Assembly: GCA_001898785.1 (NCBI GenBank)
Contig: MKVE01000047.1
Coordinates: 29,098-69,600 of the forward strand
Source of the DNA: Chryseobacterium sp. 36-9
GTDB lineage: Bacteria > Bacteroidota > Bacteroidia > Flavobacteriales > Weeksellaceae
Direction of reading: 5' to 3'
DNA: 40,503 nt
Below, piece after piece: positions 23,960 to 31,276 of this stretch. Each line of letters opens with the position of its first letter. The first letter of the stretch is position 1. The notes below the pieces were generated by a model. It was given only the letters and a program-made list of their open reading frames with translations. It did no database searches and was not told where the DNA came from. The translations under genes and the position numbers were made by a program.

Positions 23960-25683
23960 TATTTATTAATATTTAAATTAATAGAAAATTTTACTGTTGT
24001 TCCTTTATTCAGTTCGCTGTTAACAGAGATGTTTCCGGAATATAGCTCTACAAGTTCTTTGCATAAGCTTAATCCAAGACCTGCACCAAGATTTTCCACA
24101 TCTTCTGATAATACTCCCTGATAATATGGTTCGAATATTTTTTCCAAATCCGTTTCCGAAATCCCTGCGCCTGTATCGCTGATTGATGTAACCAGACGAA
24201 CTGTATTTTCATCAACAGATTCTGTCCTTGTGTCAACGCTGATTTGTCCGTTCTCTGTGAACTTATTAGCATTTCCGAGGATATTCATAAAAATCTGATT
24301 GATTTTTGCCTTGTCAGAGAAAACCTCCAGATCAGGATTGATATTTTCATGGATAACGAATTTGTTACTTCTCGTTTCGATGTAAGGTTCAATAGAAGTC
24401 AGAATCGACGTTATTTCATTTTTAAGATTGAATAACGACGGAACGAGTTTATTTTCTTTGTGTTGATTTTTGGTATATTCCAGGATTTGATTGGCTTGTA
24501 ACAATAATGAGTTATTGGTGAAGCTAATTGATTTCAAATATTCTTTGATACTTTCGTCATTGGTCTTTTTATTGATCCTATTGATAAAAATGCCGATGAT
24601 TTTCAAAGGCGATCTCAATTCGTGACTTAGCATTCCTAAAATTCTGTTTTTAAAATTAAGGTTTTCATTGATTTGTTTGTTGGCAGAGTTCAATCTTTTT
24701 TCGTAGATGAAGGCGATTCTGGTAAAATACATAATCAATATGGACACGATAAACATCAGGATCATCGCACCAAAAACCAGATACATCCTTATTTTATTAC
24801 TTTCGGAAGTCTGTTTTTCATATTCTTTCTCCAGTTCGGATTTAGAAGATTTTATGGCAGAATCATAGATGCTCATCAGATCATTACCATAGATCAAAAG
24901 ATTGTTGAAAATCTTATAGAACCTGTTGCTGTGAGTTTTGTTCCGGGTAATATTAACCTGGACTTTTTGAACTTCCTTGGAATAATGATTGTTAATGGTT
25001 TTCACAATGCTGTCCATATCAGACTTGATTTTTTCACCAGTTGTCAATCCTCCGTTTTTTACCGTGATTATTGTACTTTCTTTTTGTACGTCAACTTTTC
25101 CGGCAATTGCATCTCCCAAACGTCCAAATAGGCCTTTCTTTTTTACAGTGTCAGAAACCGTTTTGGTCTGGATGTCAAATTTTTCATAATTATAGTTGTC
25201 GAAATTGTATTTTTTGAATTGTGGCGCATCCTCTCCAATCTTGAAAGATGATTTTGTAGAAAACTGATAGGTAGAATCTGCCAGCATTTTCAGTTTTTTG
25301 AACTCTGACGAATCCTTTTTTTGAGGTAAGAGAATATTCTCCAACCTTGGATTTTTGTAGCTGTTGATACTGTCCAGGTTTTTTGTGAGTCTTTTTACAG
25401 ATTCGAAATAAGAATCCAGGTATTTTTTATCATTAGTAATCAGGTATTTTTGAAAATGATCCTGAGAATTTAGAAGCTCTTTCTTACAATCATCTGTTAA
25501 ATTTTCCAGTGAATGGATTTCTTTTAACTGATTTTCAACAAAAGCCAGATTCTTTCTGGACATGAATTCGTTATAGAAAAAGCCGGCTAATATAATCTGG
25601 ATTAATAATATACAAAATATAAGAAAATAATGAACTGTTTTTCTAAATCTGAAACTTATAGATTTCGGGTAATTTGATTTCAT
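23959..25683 (-). CDS. Sensor histidine kinase with large extracytoplasmic domain
   Basis: 574 residues. Membrane helices lie near 18-38 and 300-322, flanking an extracytoplasmic region of about 260 residues that is mostly helical and charged, with a Gly-rich insert (KKGLFGRLGDAIAGKV near 183-198). A coiled-coil leads to the phospho-acceptor H354 in GMLSHELRSPLKIIGIF. The ATPase domain shows NILGNANKF, DTGAGIS and LGAGLGLSLCKELVE. The extracytoplasmic domain does not match a sensor family that I recognise. It phosphorylates the NarL-type regulator whose gene overlaps it by one base. A -7 element lies 54 bases upstream. Confidence 0.93.
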   Translation of the reverse strand: MKSNYPKSISFRFRKTVHYFLIFCILLIQIILAGFFYNEFMSRKNLAFVENQLKEIHSLENLTDDCKKELLNSQDHFQKYLITNDKKYLDSYFESVKRLTKNLDSINSYKNPRLENILLPQKKDSSEFKKLKMLADSTYQFSTKSSFKIGEDAPQFKKYNFDNYNYEKFDIQTKTVSDTVKKKGLFGRLGDAIAGKVDVQKESTIITVKNGGLTTGEKIKSDMDSIVKTINNHYSKEVQKVQVNITRNKTHSNRFYKIFNNLLIYGNDLMSIYDSAIKSSKSELEKEYEKQTSESNKIRMYLVFGAMILMFIVSILIMYFTRIAFIYEKRLNSANKQINENLNFKNRILGMLSHELRSPLKIIGIFINRINKKTNDESIKEYLKSISFTNNSLLLQANQILEYTKNQHKENKLVPSLFNLKNEITSILTSIEPYIETRSNKFVIHENINPDLEVFSDKAKINQIFMNILGNANKFTENGQISVDTRTESVDENTVRLVTSISDTGAGISETDLEKIFEPYYQGVLSEDVENLGAGLGLSLCKELVELYSGNISVNSELNKGTTVKFSINLNINK

Positions 25684-25737
25684 ATTTTGTGTGTTATTAA
25701 GTTTTTAAATTTTTGAATTACTGATAATCATAATCTG

Positions 25738-25745
25738 CAAAAATA
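25738..25745 (-). promoter_or_regulatory. -7 promoter element for the kinase/regulator operon
   Basis: The minus strand reads TATTTTTG, an exact TAnnTTTG, followed by CAG as at the pheS promoter; the leader is about 45 bases. Confidence 0.5.
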
Positions 25746-25819
25746 AAAAATCTAATAATTGTATTGCTTTACAAAATTCATAGTTAATGGATATACATAT
25801 AACTTATATAAAGTTAATA

Positions 25820-25849
25820 AAAAATCCTGTAAAACTATATTTACAGGAT
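25820..25849 (-). terminator. Rho-independent terminator of pheS
   Basis: ATCCTGTAAA / TTTACAGGAT (25824-25833 and 25840-25849) form a 10-bp stem with the loop ACTATA; an A run before it provides the U-tail on the minus strand, 23 bases past the stop codon. Confidence 0.82.
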
Positions 25850-25871
25850 AGTATTAATATGTATTATATAA

Positions 25872-26882
25872 TTATAACGTTTTGAACTGCTCCAGCATTC
25901 TGATATCATTCTCAAAGAACATTCTGATATCGCTCATCTGATAAAGAAGCATAACAATTCTTTCGATTCCCATCCCAAAAGCATAACCTGAGTATTTGTC
26001 TGGATCAATATTCACATTTTTAAGAACTGCAGGATCAACCATTCCGCAACCCATGATTTCCAGCCAGCCTGTTCCCTTGGTAATTCTGTAATCGGTTTCT
26101 GAGTTCAGTCCCCAATAGACATCCACTTCAGCACTTGGTTCGGTGAAAGGAAAATAAGAAGGTCTCATTCTGATTTTTGATTTCCCGAAAAGTTCCGTTG
26201 TGAAGAACTGAATGGTTTGTTTAAGGTCCGCAAAACTCACATTCTCATCAATATACAAACCTTCTATCTGGTGGAAAATACAATGTGAGCGGGAAGAAAC
26301 CGCTTCATTCCTGAAAACTCTTCCCGGCGCCAGGATTCTCATTGGCGGTTCATTGTTTTCCATATATCTGATCTGAACCGATGAAGTGTGTGTCCTCAAC
26401 AGAACATCAGGATTCTGCTCGATAAAGAAAGTGTCCTGCATATCTCTTGCCGGATGGTATTCCGGAAGATTAAGTGCGGTAAAGTTATGCCAGTCGTCTT
26501 CAATTTCCGGTCCGTCTGCTACTGCAAAACCGATCGATTTGAAAATGTCAATGATTTTATTTTTAACCAGATTGATAGGATGACGAGAGCCTAATTCCAA
26601 AGGAAAAGCCGGTCTGGTAAGGTCCTCTTTTTCAAGAATAATTTTACTTTCCGAAGAAGATTTAAGTTCCTCCAGTTTTCCGTTAACAGCATTTCTTAAG
26701 ATGTTGATTTTCTGTCCAAAATCTTTTTTCTGCTCATTTGGGATTTGTTTAAGGGCATCATAAAAATCATTCATGATTCCTTTTTTTCCATTAAATTTTA
26801 ATCGGAATTGTTCGATCTCATCTTTTGCAGAAGATTGGAAATTTTGTACTTCTATCAGAAGGTCATCAATTTTCTCTAGCAT
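25872..26882 (-). CDS. pheS: Phenylalanyl-tRNA synthetase alpha subunit
   Basis: 336 residues, normal for bacterial PheS. Together with PheT (not in this window) it charges tRNA-Phe. The N-terminal coiled-coil tRNA-binding arm covers about residues 1-85. Class II motifs are visible: motif 1 around PLELGSRHPINLVKNKI, motif 2 with LLRTHTSSVQIRYM and VFRNEAVSSRSHCIFHQIEG, and motif 3 in YAFGMGIERIVMLLY near the C-terminus. pheT is not adjacent, as is usual in Flavobacteria. It has its own promoter and terminator. Confidence 0.97.
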   Translation of the reverse strand: MLEKIDDLLIEVQNFQSSAKDEIEQFRLKFNGKKGIMNDFYDALKQIPNEQKKDFGQKINILRNAVNGKLEELKSSSESKIILEKEDLTRPAFPLELGSRHPINLVKNKIIDIFKSIGFAVADGPEIEDDWHNFTALNLPEYHPARDMQDTFFIEQNPDVLLRTHTSSVQIRYMENNEPPMRILAPGRVFRNEAVSSRSHCIFHQIEGLYIDENVSFADLKQTIQFFTTELFGKSKIRMRPSYFPFTEPSAEVDVYWGLNSETDYRITKGTGWLEIMGCGMVDPAVLKNVNIDPDKYSGYAFGMGIERIVMLLYQMSDIRMFFENDIRMLEQFKTL

Positions 26883-26905
26883 TATTTCTTATAAAAAATA
26901 GACTG

Positions 26906-26913
26906 CAAAAATA
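26906..26913 (-). promoter_or_regulatory. -7 promoter element for pheS
   Basis: The minus strand reads TATTTTTG followed by CAG, an exact TAnnTTTG, 24 bases before the start codon. Confidence 0.55.
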
Positions 26914-26968
26914 CGATTTTTAAAATAAAAATAAATGGCTTATATAAAACAATTTTATTTAAAACAAA

Positions 26969-26999
26969 ACCCTTTCGGAGTTTTAAACTCTGAAAGGGT
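26969..26999. repeat. Long hairpin, second copy of the dispersed palindrome
   Basis: A 15-bp stem with one G-T pair runs from ACCCTTTCGGAGTTT to AAACTCTGAAAGGGT around a single T, so the real loop is about 3 bases. It shares the core (C)CTTC-GAGTT / AACTCTGAA-GGG with the hairpin at 11939-11967. It lies between the YceI stop and pheS and may end the YceI transcript. Confidence 0.65.
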
Positions 27000-27028
27000 C
27001 GAATAATTATTATTGAATCTTAGACAAA

Positions 27029-27688
27029 TTATTTTTTCTCAATCGCTTTCACTTTCATCTGAACATTGATTTCATTTTTAATCAGACCTTCTGCAGCTGG
27101 CATCTGGAATTTGATTCCGAACTCATCTCTGTTGATGTCTTTTGGTTCGGTTGCGATGCTCAATTCACTGCCTTTTATTTTTACATTTGCATTGAAGGTG
27201 GCCGGCTTTGTAATGCCTTTCAAAGTCAGATTGCCGTCCAGAACTGTGTTGTAATCGCTTCCTGCAGGTGCTTCGGAGAGTTTCGTAATTTCAAAAGATG
27301 CAGTGGGGAACTTTTCTACATCGAAGAAATCAGCGCTTTTAAGATGACCGATTAATTTTCCATTGCTTTCCGAATCTTTCAAATCCTCATTCGCAATAGA
27401 AGTCATATCAATCACGAATTGCCCGCTTTCCAGCTTGCCGTCTTTTACGGTCACTTCGCCACTTTCAAATTTCAAAGTTCCGATGTGGCTTGTATTGTCA
27501 GACTTTACAACTTTGAATCCTTTCCATTCCGCTTTACTGTTGAGGGTGTCCACGACATAGATTTGTCCGTCATTGGTAGTCAATACCTCGTTGCTCTCGC
27601 TGGTTACCGGTTTGTCCTTTCCACAAGAAATAACCAATACAGAAGCCGAAATGATTAATAATGCGGAGATTAAAGTTGCTTTTTTCAT
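27029..27688 (-). CDS. YceI family lipoprotein
   Basis: 219 residues. The lipoprotein signal ends in VISC (C22), so the protein is exported and lipid-anchored. The rest is the YceI lipocalin-like beta-barrel: VDTLNSKAEWKGFKVV near 45-62, SGQFVIDMTSI, LKSADFFDVEKFPTASFEI (the most conserved block) and GNLTLKGITKPATFNA. The family binds polyisoprenoids or similar lipids such as quinones in the periplasm. It is divergent from the ABC ATPase gene with 85 bases between. Confidence 0.94.
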   Translation of the reverse strand: MKKATLISALLIISASVLVISCGKDKPVTSESNEVLTTNDGQIYVVDTLNSKAEWKGFKVVKSDNTSHIGTLKFESGEVTVKDGKLESGQFVIDMTSIANEDLKDSESNGKLIGHLKSADFFDVEKFPTASFEITKLSEAPAGSDYNTVLDGNLTLKGITKPATFNANVKIKGSELSIATEPKDINRDEFGIKFQMPAAEGLIKNEINVQMKVKAIEKK

Positions 27689-27752
27689 TTTAAAGTTTTA
27701 TTTGTTACTTAGTTTTACGTTCTTTGCTAAAATAATAAAATTATTACACTTC

Positions 27753-27760
27753 CAAAAATA
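27753..27760 (-). promoter_or_regulatory. -7 promoter element for the YceI gene
   Basis: The minus strand reads TATTTTTG, an exact TAnnTTTG, 64 bases before the YceI start. It is only about 14 bases from the divergent ABC gene start. Confidence 0.4.
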
Positions 27761-27773
27761 CTATTTCCGTAAA

Positions 27774-28706
27774 ATGTTGTTAGAAGTCAAAAATCTTTAT
27801 TTCAATTATCAGACCAACCAGCCCCTTTTTCAAAACCTGAATCTGAATGTCGATGAAGGGCATATTATTGCTCTGGCAGGTGAAAGTGGTTGTGGAAAAT
27901 CCACTTTATTGAGTTTGATTTATGGTTTAATGGACTGGCAGAGTGGGGAAATTATTTTTGAAGGGCAAAAGTTATTGGGACCAAAAGGAAATCTGGTTCC
28001 CGGTGAATCTCAAATGAAATTTGTTGCACAGAATTACGATTTGATGCCTTATGCGACAGTTGCCGATAATGTTGGGAAATTCATTTCGAATATCAATTTA
28101 AAATCAAAAAAAGAAAAAGTTCAAGAATTGTTGGATGTTGTCGGATTGACAGATTATGCGAAGGTTTTGCCTAAAAATCTAAGTGGTGGACAACAGCAAC
28201 GCGTGGCAATTGCCAGAGCTTTAGCGATTTTGCCGAAAATGCTTTTGCTGGATGAACCTTTTAGTAATCTTGATTTTTCCAGAAAATTTGAATTGCGAGA
28301 TAAACTTTTTAGCTACGTAAGACAAAATAATATGAGTCTTTTGATTTCGACGCACAATCTGGAAGAAGTCTTGCCTTGGGCAGATAAAATTGTGGTTTTG
28401 CAACAGGGGCGATTGATTCAAAATGATTCGCCGAAAGAAACTTATGAAAATCCTTATAATGATTATGTTGCAAAGCTTTTAGGCGAGGTAAATATTTTTT
28501 CAGAGGAAGAAAAATCCGAACTTAATCTTTCCAAAAAACATTATTTTCCGCATCAGATAAAAATTGCAGAAAATGGAGTAGAAGCTGTTGTTTTAGAAAG
28601 CCTTTTTGCCGGTTCTCATTACCGGAACAAGCTTAGAATTAATGATAAACCAATCGTTGTTTATTCTCAAAATGTACTTTCCGGAAACGTATTTTTAAAG
28701 TTTTAA
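27774..28706 (+). CDS. ABC transporter ATP-binding protein
   Basis: 310 residues from the ATG at 27774. The frame is open back to 27573, but that part runs antisense through the YceI gene and has no domain, while MLLEVKNLYFNY is the standard start. Walker A is GESGCGKST (36-44), Q-loop VAQNYDL near 84-90, signature LSGGQQQRVAIARAL (136-150), Walker B MLLLDEPFSNLD (156-167) and the switch histidine in STHNL. A C-terminal extension of about 80 residues (from 230) looks like a TOBE-type regulatory domain, as in Fe3+/molybdate/spermidine importers. No permease or binding protein is adjacent, so it is an orphan ATPase and the substrate is unknown. Confidence 0.92.
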   Translation: MLLEVKNLYFNYQTNQPLFQNLNLNVDEGHIIALAGESGCGKSTLLSLIYGLMDWQSGEIIFEGQKLLGPKGNLVPGESQMKFVAQNYDLMPYATVADNVGKFISNINLKSKKEKVQELLDVVGLTDYAKVLPKNLSGGQQQRVAIARALAILPKMLLLDEPFSNLDFSRKFELRDKLFSYVRQNNMSLLISTHNLEEVLPWADKIVVLQQGRLIQNDSPKETYENPYNDYVAKLLGEVNIFSEEEKSELNLSKKHYFPHQIKIAENGVEAVVLESLFAGSHYRNKLRINDKPIVVYSQNVLSGNVFLKF

Positions 28707-28759
28707 TTATCCCATTTTATATATTGTTGATAAAATATGGATAACTTATACATTATCAG

Positions 28760-28790
28760 TTGGTTGGAAAAAAAAATTTTCTTAGCTTTG
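28760..28790 (+). promoter_or_regulatory. Promoter for a small non-coding transcript
   Basis: TTG at 28760-28762, a 20-base spacer and TAGCTTTG at 28783-28790 (exact TAnnTTTG). No coding frame follows on the plus strand; the expected transcript would start near 28797 and end in the T run at 28909-28917. Confidence 0.65.
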
Positions 28791-28796
28791 ATTTAC

Positions 28797-28917
28797 GAAA
28801 ATTTAAAGGAATTTTTTGGTTAATTCTCTTTCTGCCTTAGGGACTGGAAATTAGTTTCTTTCACGAAACAATCAGAGTCTTTGAAAGTTTACCCTGCCAA
28901 AACTTTCCTTTTTTTTT
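28797..28917 (+). ncRNA. ssrS: Candidate 6S RNA (6S-Flavo type)
   Basis: About 120 bases. AAAGGAA..TTTTGG at 28805-28819 pairs with CCAAAA..TTCCTTT at 28897-28911, broken by a small internal loop, giving a long closing stem that runs directly into nine T. The central part has opposed unpaired stretches with CTTTC / GAAAG and GGACT / AGTCT, and is capped by the hairpin GTTTC-TTTCAC-GAAAC (28854-28869). Closing stem, central bubble and terminal stem-loop is the 6S RNA plan, in which the bubble imitates an open promoter and traps RNA polymerase. Size and lineage fit the 6S-Flavo family. The identification is inference from structure; the last bases overlap the stop codon of the opposite gene. 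Confidence 0.6.
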
Positions 28918-29248
28918 ATGCCTTTTTCACAAACTCGGACTTCAAAGCCATAGAACCGAAACCGTCAATTTTGCAGTCGATATTATGGTCAGAATCCGGA
29001 CGTAGGCGGATGTTTTTAACTTTTGTTCCTGCTTTTACAGGTTTTGGAGCTCCTTTGACAGGAAGATCTTTGATAACGATTACAGAATCTCCGTTTTGCA
29101 ACTCCTTGCCAAGAGAATCGAATATTTTGCCTTCGGAAGAAACTTCAGCAGGATCCCACTCGTGGAAACATTGTGAACAAACCATCATTCCGTCCTGTTC
29201 ATAGGTGAATTCGGATTGGCATTTTGGGCAAAGAATTGTATCGCTCAT
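28916..29248 (-). CDS. yjdM: Zinc-ribbon alkylphosphonate-utilisation-type protein YjdM/PhnA
   Basis: 110 residues, the normal size. The N-terminal zinc ribbon has two CxxC pairs (CPKC and CSQC, 17 residues apart), followed by the PhnA/YjdM domain ([47 protein letters not shown]). Despite the PhnA name there is no proof of a role in phosphonate use, and no phn genes are near. It is probably cytoplasmic. The -7 element TACCTTTG lies upstream; the 3' end overlaps the tail of the candidate 6S RNA on the other strand. Confidence 0.93.
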   Translation of the reverse strand: MSDTILCPKCQSEFTYEQDGMMVCSQCFHEWDPAEVSSEGKIFDSLGKELQNGDSVIVIKDLPVKGAPKPVKAGTKVKNIRLRPDSDHNIDCKIDGFGSMALKSEFVKKA

Positions 29249-29267
29249 AGTTTTTAATTTTGAGATG

Positions 29268-29275
29268 CAAAGGTA
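29268..29275 (-). promoter_or_regulatory. -7 promoter element for the YjdM/PhnA gene
   Basis: The minus strand reads TACCTTTG, an exact TAnnTTTG, 20 bases before the start codon. Confidence 0.55.
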
Positions 29276-29360
29276 ACATTAAAAACAGATATTTCGAAAT
29301 GAGATAATTCATAAGACAAGAAAATTCGTCATTCATCATCTATAATTCATCATTAATTTT

Positions 29361-29368
29361 TAGATTTG
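29361..29368 (+). promoter_or_regulatory. -7 promoter element for gcvT
   Basis: TAGATTTG is an exact TAnnTTTG, which would give a leader of about 75 bases. The leader contains a small hairpin GAAACGC / GCGTTCC and a 10-codon frame, but no glycine-riboswitch-like structure. Confidence 0.5.
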
Positions 29369-29450
29369 TGCGCAACTAAAATAAATCATTAAAATAAAAA
29401 TGAAACGCTTCTGCGTTCCATCTAACCATTAAAAAATAAATAAGTAGTAG

Positions 29451-30530
29451 ATGAAAAAAACCGCTTTGTACGATAAACACGTTTCTCTAGGTGCGAAGAT
29501 CGTTCCTTTTGCAGGATTCGAAATGCCTGTTCAGTATTCAGGAGTTACAGAAGAACATTTTGCTGTCCGCGAAAAAGCGGGGATTTTTGATGTCTCGCAT
29601 ATGGGACAATTTTTCATCGAAGGTCCAACAGCAAAAGATTTGTTACAATTTGTAACTTCCAACAATGTTGATGCTTTGGAAAACGGAAAGGCGCAGTATT
29701 CTTGTCTTCCGAACGAAACAGGTGGCATTGTAGATGATCTGATTGTTTACAAAATCGAGGATGAAAAATATTTCGTGGTTGTAAACGCATCAAATATTGA
29801 TAAAGACTGGAATCACATTGCCAAATACAATGAAAAATTCGTGGCCAAAATGGCGAATGCTTCCGATGAGATGTCATTGATTGCCATTCAAGGCCCAAAA
29901 GCAACCGAAATTCTTCAGAAATTGACTGAGACAGATTTGTCATCTATTCCATATTATCATTTCACAATAGGTTCTGTGGCTGGTTTTTCGGATGTGATTA
30001 TTTCGAACACAGGTTACACGGGAAGTGGCGGATTTGAAATCTACTTCAAGAATGAAAATGCTGAACAACTTTGGGATGCTTTGACAGAAGCAGGAAAAGA
30101 ATTTGGGATGATTCCTTGCGGATTAGCTTCCAGAGATACTTTGAGACTGGAAAAAGGTTTCTGTCTTTACGGTAATGATATTGATGATACAACGTCTCCA
30201 CTTGAAGCTGGATTGGGCTGGATTACGAAATTCGATAAAGATTTTGTAAACAAAGCATTCCTGGAAAATCAAAAAGCTGAAGGTGTTTCCAGAAAATTAG
30301 TTGGTTTCGAAATGCAGGAAAAAGCCATTCCAAGACAAGATTATGAAGTGGTTGATGCGGAAGGAAATATCATTGGGAAAGTAACTTCCGGAACAATGTC
30401 GCCAATGAAAAGAATTGGGTTAGGTTTGGCTTATGTTGATAAACCCAACTTTAAATTAGGTTCAGAAATCTTTATCAGAATCAGAAACAAAGATATTCCT
30501 GCGAAAGTGGTGAAATTGCCTTTTGTTTAA
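29451..30530 (+). CDS. gcvT: Aminomethyltransferase (glycine cleavage T protein)
   Basis: 359 residues, normal for GcvT. It transfers the aminomethyl carbon from lipoyl-GcvH to tetrahydrofolate, releasing ammonia, in the cytoplasm. Signatures include [10 protein letters not shown] (18-27), the DVSHMGQF motif (near 45), [17 protein letters not shown] (around 190) with the folate-binding region, [13 protein letters not shown], and the C-terminal domain [21 protein letters not shown]. GcvP and GcvH are not next to it, as is usual in Flavobacteria. It is single-gene, with a -7 element upstream and a bidirectional terminator downstream. Confidence 0.97.
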   Translation: MKKTALYDKHVSLGAKIVPFAGFEMPVQYSGVTEEHFAVREKAGIFDVSHMGQFFIEGPTAKDLLQFVTSNNVDALENGKAQYSCLPNETGGIVDDLIVYKIEDEKYFVVVNASNIDKDWNHIAKYNEKFVAKMANASDEMSLIAIQGPKATEILQKLTETDLSSIPYYHFTIGSVAGFSDVIISNTGYTGSGGFEIYFKNENAEQLWDALTEAGKEFGMIPCGLASRDTLRLEKGFCLYGNDIDDTTSPLEAGLGWITKFDKDFVNKAFLENQKAEGVSRKLVGFEMQEKAIPRQDYEVVDAEGNIIGKVTSGTMSPMKRIGLGLAYVDKPNFKLGSEIFIRIRNKDIPAKVVKLPFV

Positions 30531-30569
30531 ATCAGATAAAATGTATAAGACTGATAGATAATAAAAAAA

Positions 30570-30597
30570 AAGCGTTCAATATTTGAACGCTTTTTTA
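30570..30597. terminator. Bidirectional Rho-independent terminator
   Basis: AAGCGTTCAA / TTGAACGCTT (30570-30579 and 30583-30592) form a 10-bp stem with loop TAT, with an A run before and a T run after, serving gcvT (+) and the glutathione peroxidase gene (-). Confidence 0.9.
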
Positions 30598-30616
30598 TTT
30601 ATTTAGAATTATAAAT

Positions 30617-31150
30617 CTATTTCAAATACTTCGTAATACTCTCGCTCATTGGATTGGTAGTGCTTACGAAACTATCAATCACATTTCCTTTTTCATCTAG
30701 AAGAATCTTCGTGAAGTTCCAAAGAATTTTCGTGTTTTTCACGCCATTTTCTTTTTTGTCTGTCAGGAATTTGTAGATCGGCGCAATGTCATCGCCTTTC
30801 ACAGAGATCTTCGCAGCCATTGGAAATTGTACACCATAGTTTCTCTGGCAGAAAGTGGCAATTTCGTGATTGGAGCCAGGTTCTTGTCCGCCAAAATTAT
30901 TGGCTGGAAAACCCACGACAACCAATTTGTCCTTGTAAGCTTCGTAAAGTTTTTCCAAATCTGCATATTGAGGTGTGAATCCACATTCGGAAGCGGTGTT
31001 GACAACCAGTATTTTTTTGCCTTTGAATTTAGAAAAATCAATAGTTGAACCGTCAAGTGCTTCCACTTTGAAGCTGTGAATCGATTTTGCCTGAGCCTTA
31101 TTTTTTGAAAATCCGAATAATGATAGCATAATAACAAGTAAATATTTCAT
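30617..31150 (-). CDS. Glutathione peroxidase family protein (cysteine type), exported
   Basis: 177 residues. The first 21 residues look like a signal peptide (MKYLLVIMLSLFGFSKNKAQA). The peroxidatic residue is C56 in NTASECGFTPQY, not selenocysteine. Q89 (GGQEPGSN) and the tryptophan/asparagine in KILWNFTKILL complete the catalytic tetrad. A second cysteine, C101 in TFCQRNYGV, is where the resolving cysteine of thioredoxin-dependent Gpx proteins lies. It therefore probably reduces peroxides with thioredoxin-like donors in the periplasm. Its upstream region contains the heptanucleotide array at 31201-31276, just before a weak -7 element. Confidence 0.93.
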   Translation of the reverse strand: MKYLLVIMLSLFGFSKNKAQAKSIHSFKVEALDGSTIDFSKFKGKKILVVNTASECGFTPQYADLEKLYEAYKDKLVVVGFPANNFGGQEPGSNHEIATFCQRNYGVQFPMAAKISVKGDDIAPIYKFLTDKKENGVKNTKILWNFTKILLDEKGNVIDSFVSTTNPMSESITKYLK

Positions 31151-31167
31151 AAAGATAATTTAAAAAT

Positions 31168-31175
31168 CAAATTTA
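31168..31175 (-). promoter_or_regulatory. -7 promoter element for the glutathione peroxidase gene
   Basis: The minus strand reads TAAATTTG, an exact TAnnTTTG, 17 bases before the start codon. No -33 element with normal spacing is present; the next TTG is in the heptamer array, about 30 bases away. Confidence 0.45.
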
Positions 31176-31200
31176 AAACAAGTTTAGGAAATAATGGTTA

Positions 31201-31276
31201 ATTATCAATTATCAATTATCAATTATCAATTATCAATTATCAATTATCAATTATCAATTATCAATTATCAATTATC
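31201..31276. repeat. Heptanucleotide tandem repeat, about 10.9 copies of ATTATCA
   Basis: Ten exact copies of ATTATCA run from 31201 to 31270, then a six-base partial copy. The array ends exactly at the stop codon of the LuxR-type gene (31277-31279) and lies upstream of the glutathione peroxidase promoter. Slippage is expected, and the copy number may vary between strains. Confidence 0.95.

Noticed and set aside
27573-27773. N-terminal extension of the ABC ATPase frame back to 27573
   Set aside because: It runs antisense through the YceI gene start, has no domain, and the standard ATPase start is at 27774.
29369-29450. Possible glycine riboswitch in the gcvT leader
   Set aside because: The leader is only about 75 bases and lacks the conserved glycine aptamer cores.
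30617-31150. Selenocysteine-type glutathione peroxidase
   Set aside because: The peroxidatic residue is an ordinary cysteine codon; there is no in-frame TGA or SECIS need.
31201-31276. CRISPR-like array
   Set aside because: It is a simple 7-base tandem repeat with no spacers, and no cas gene is nearby.
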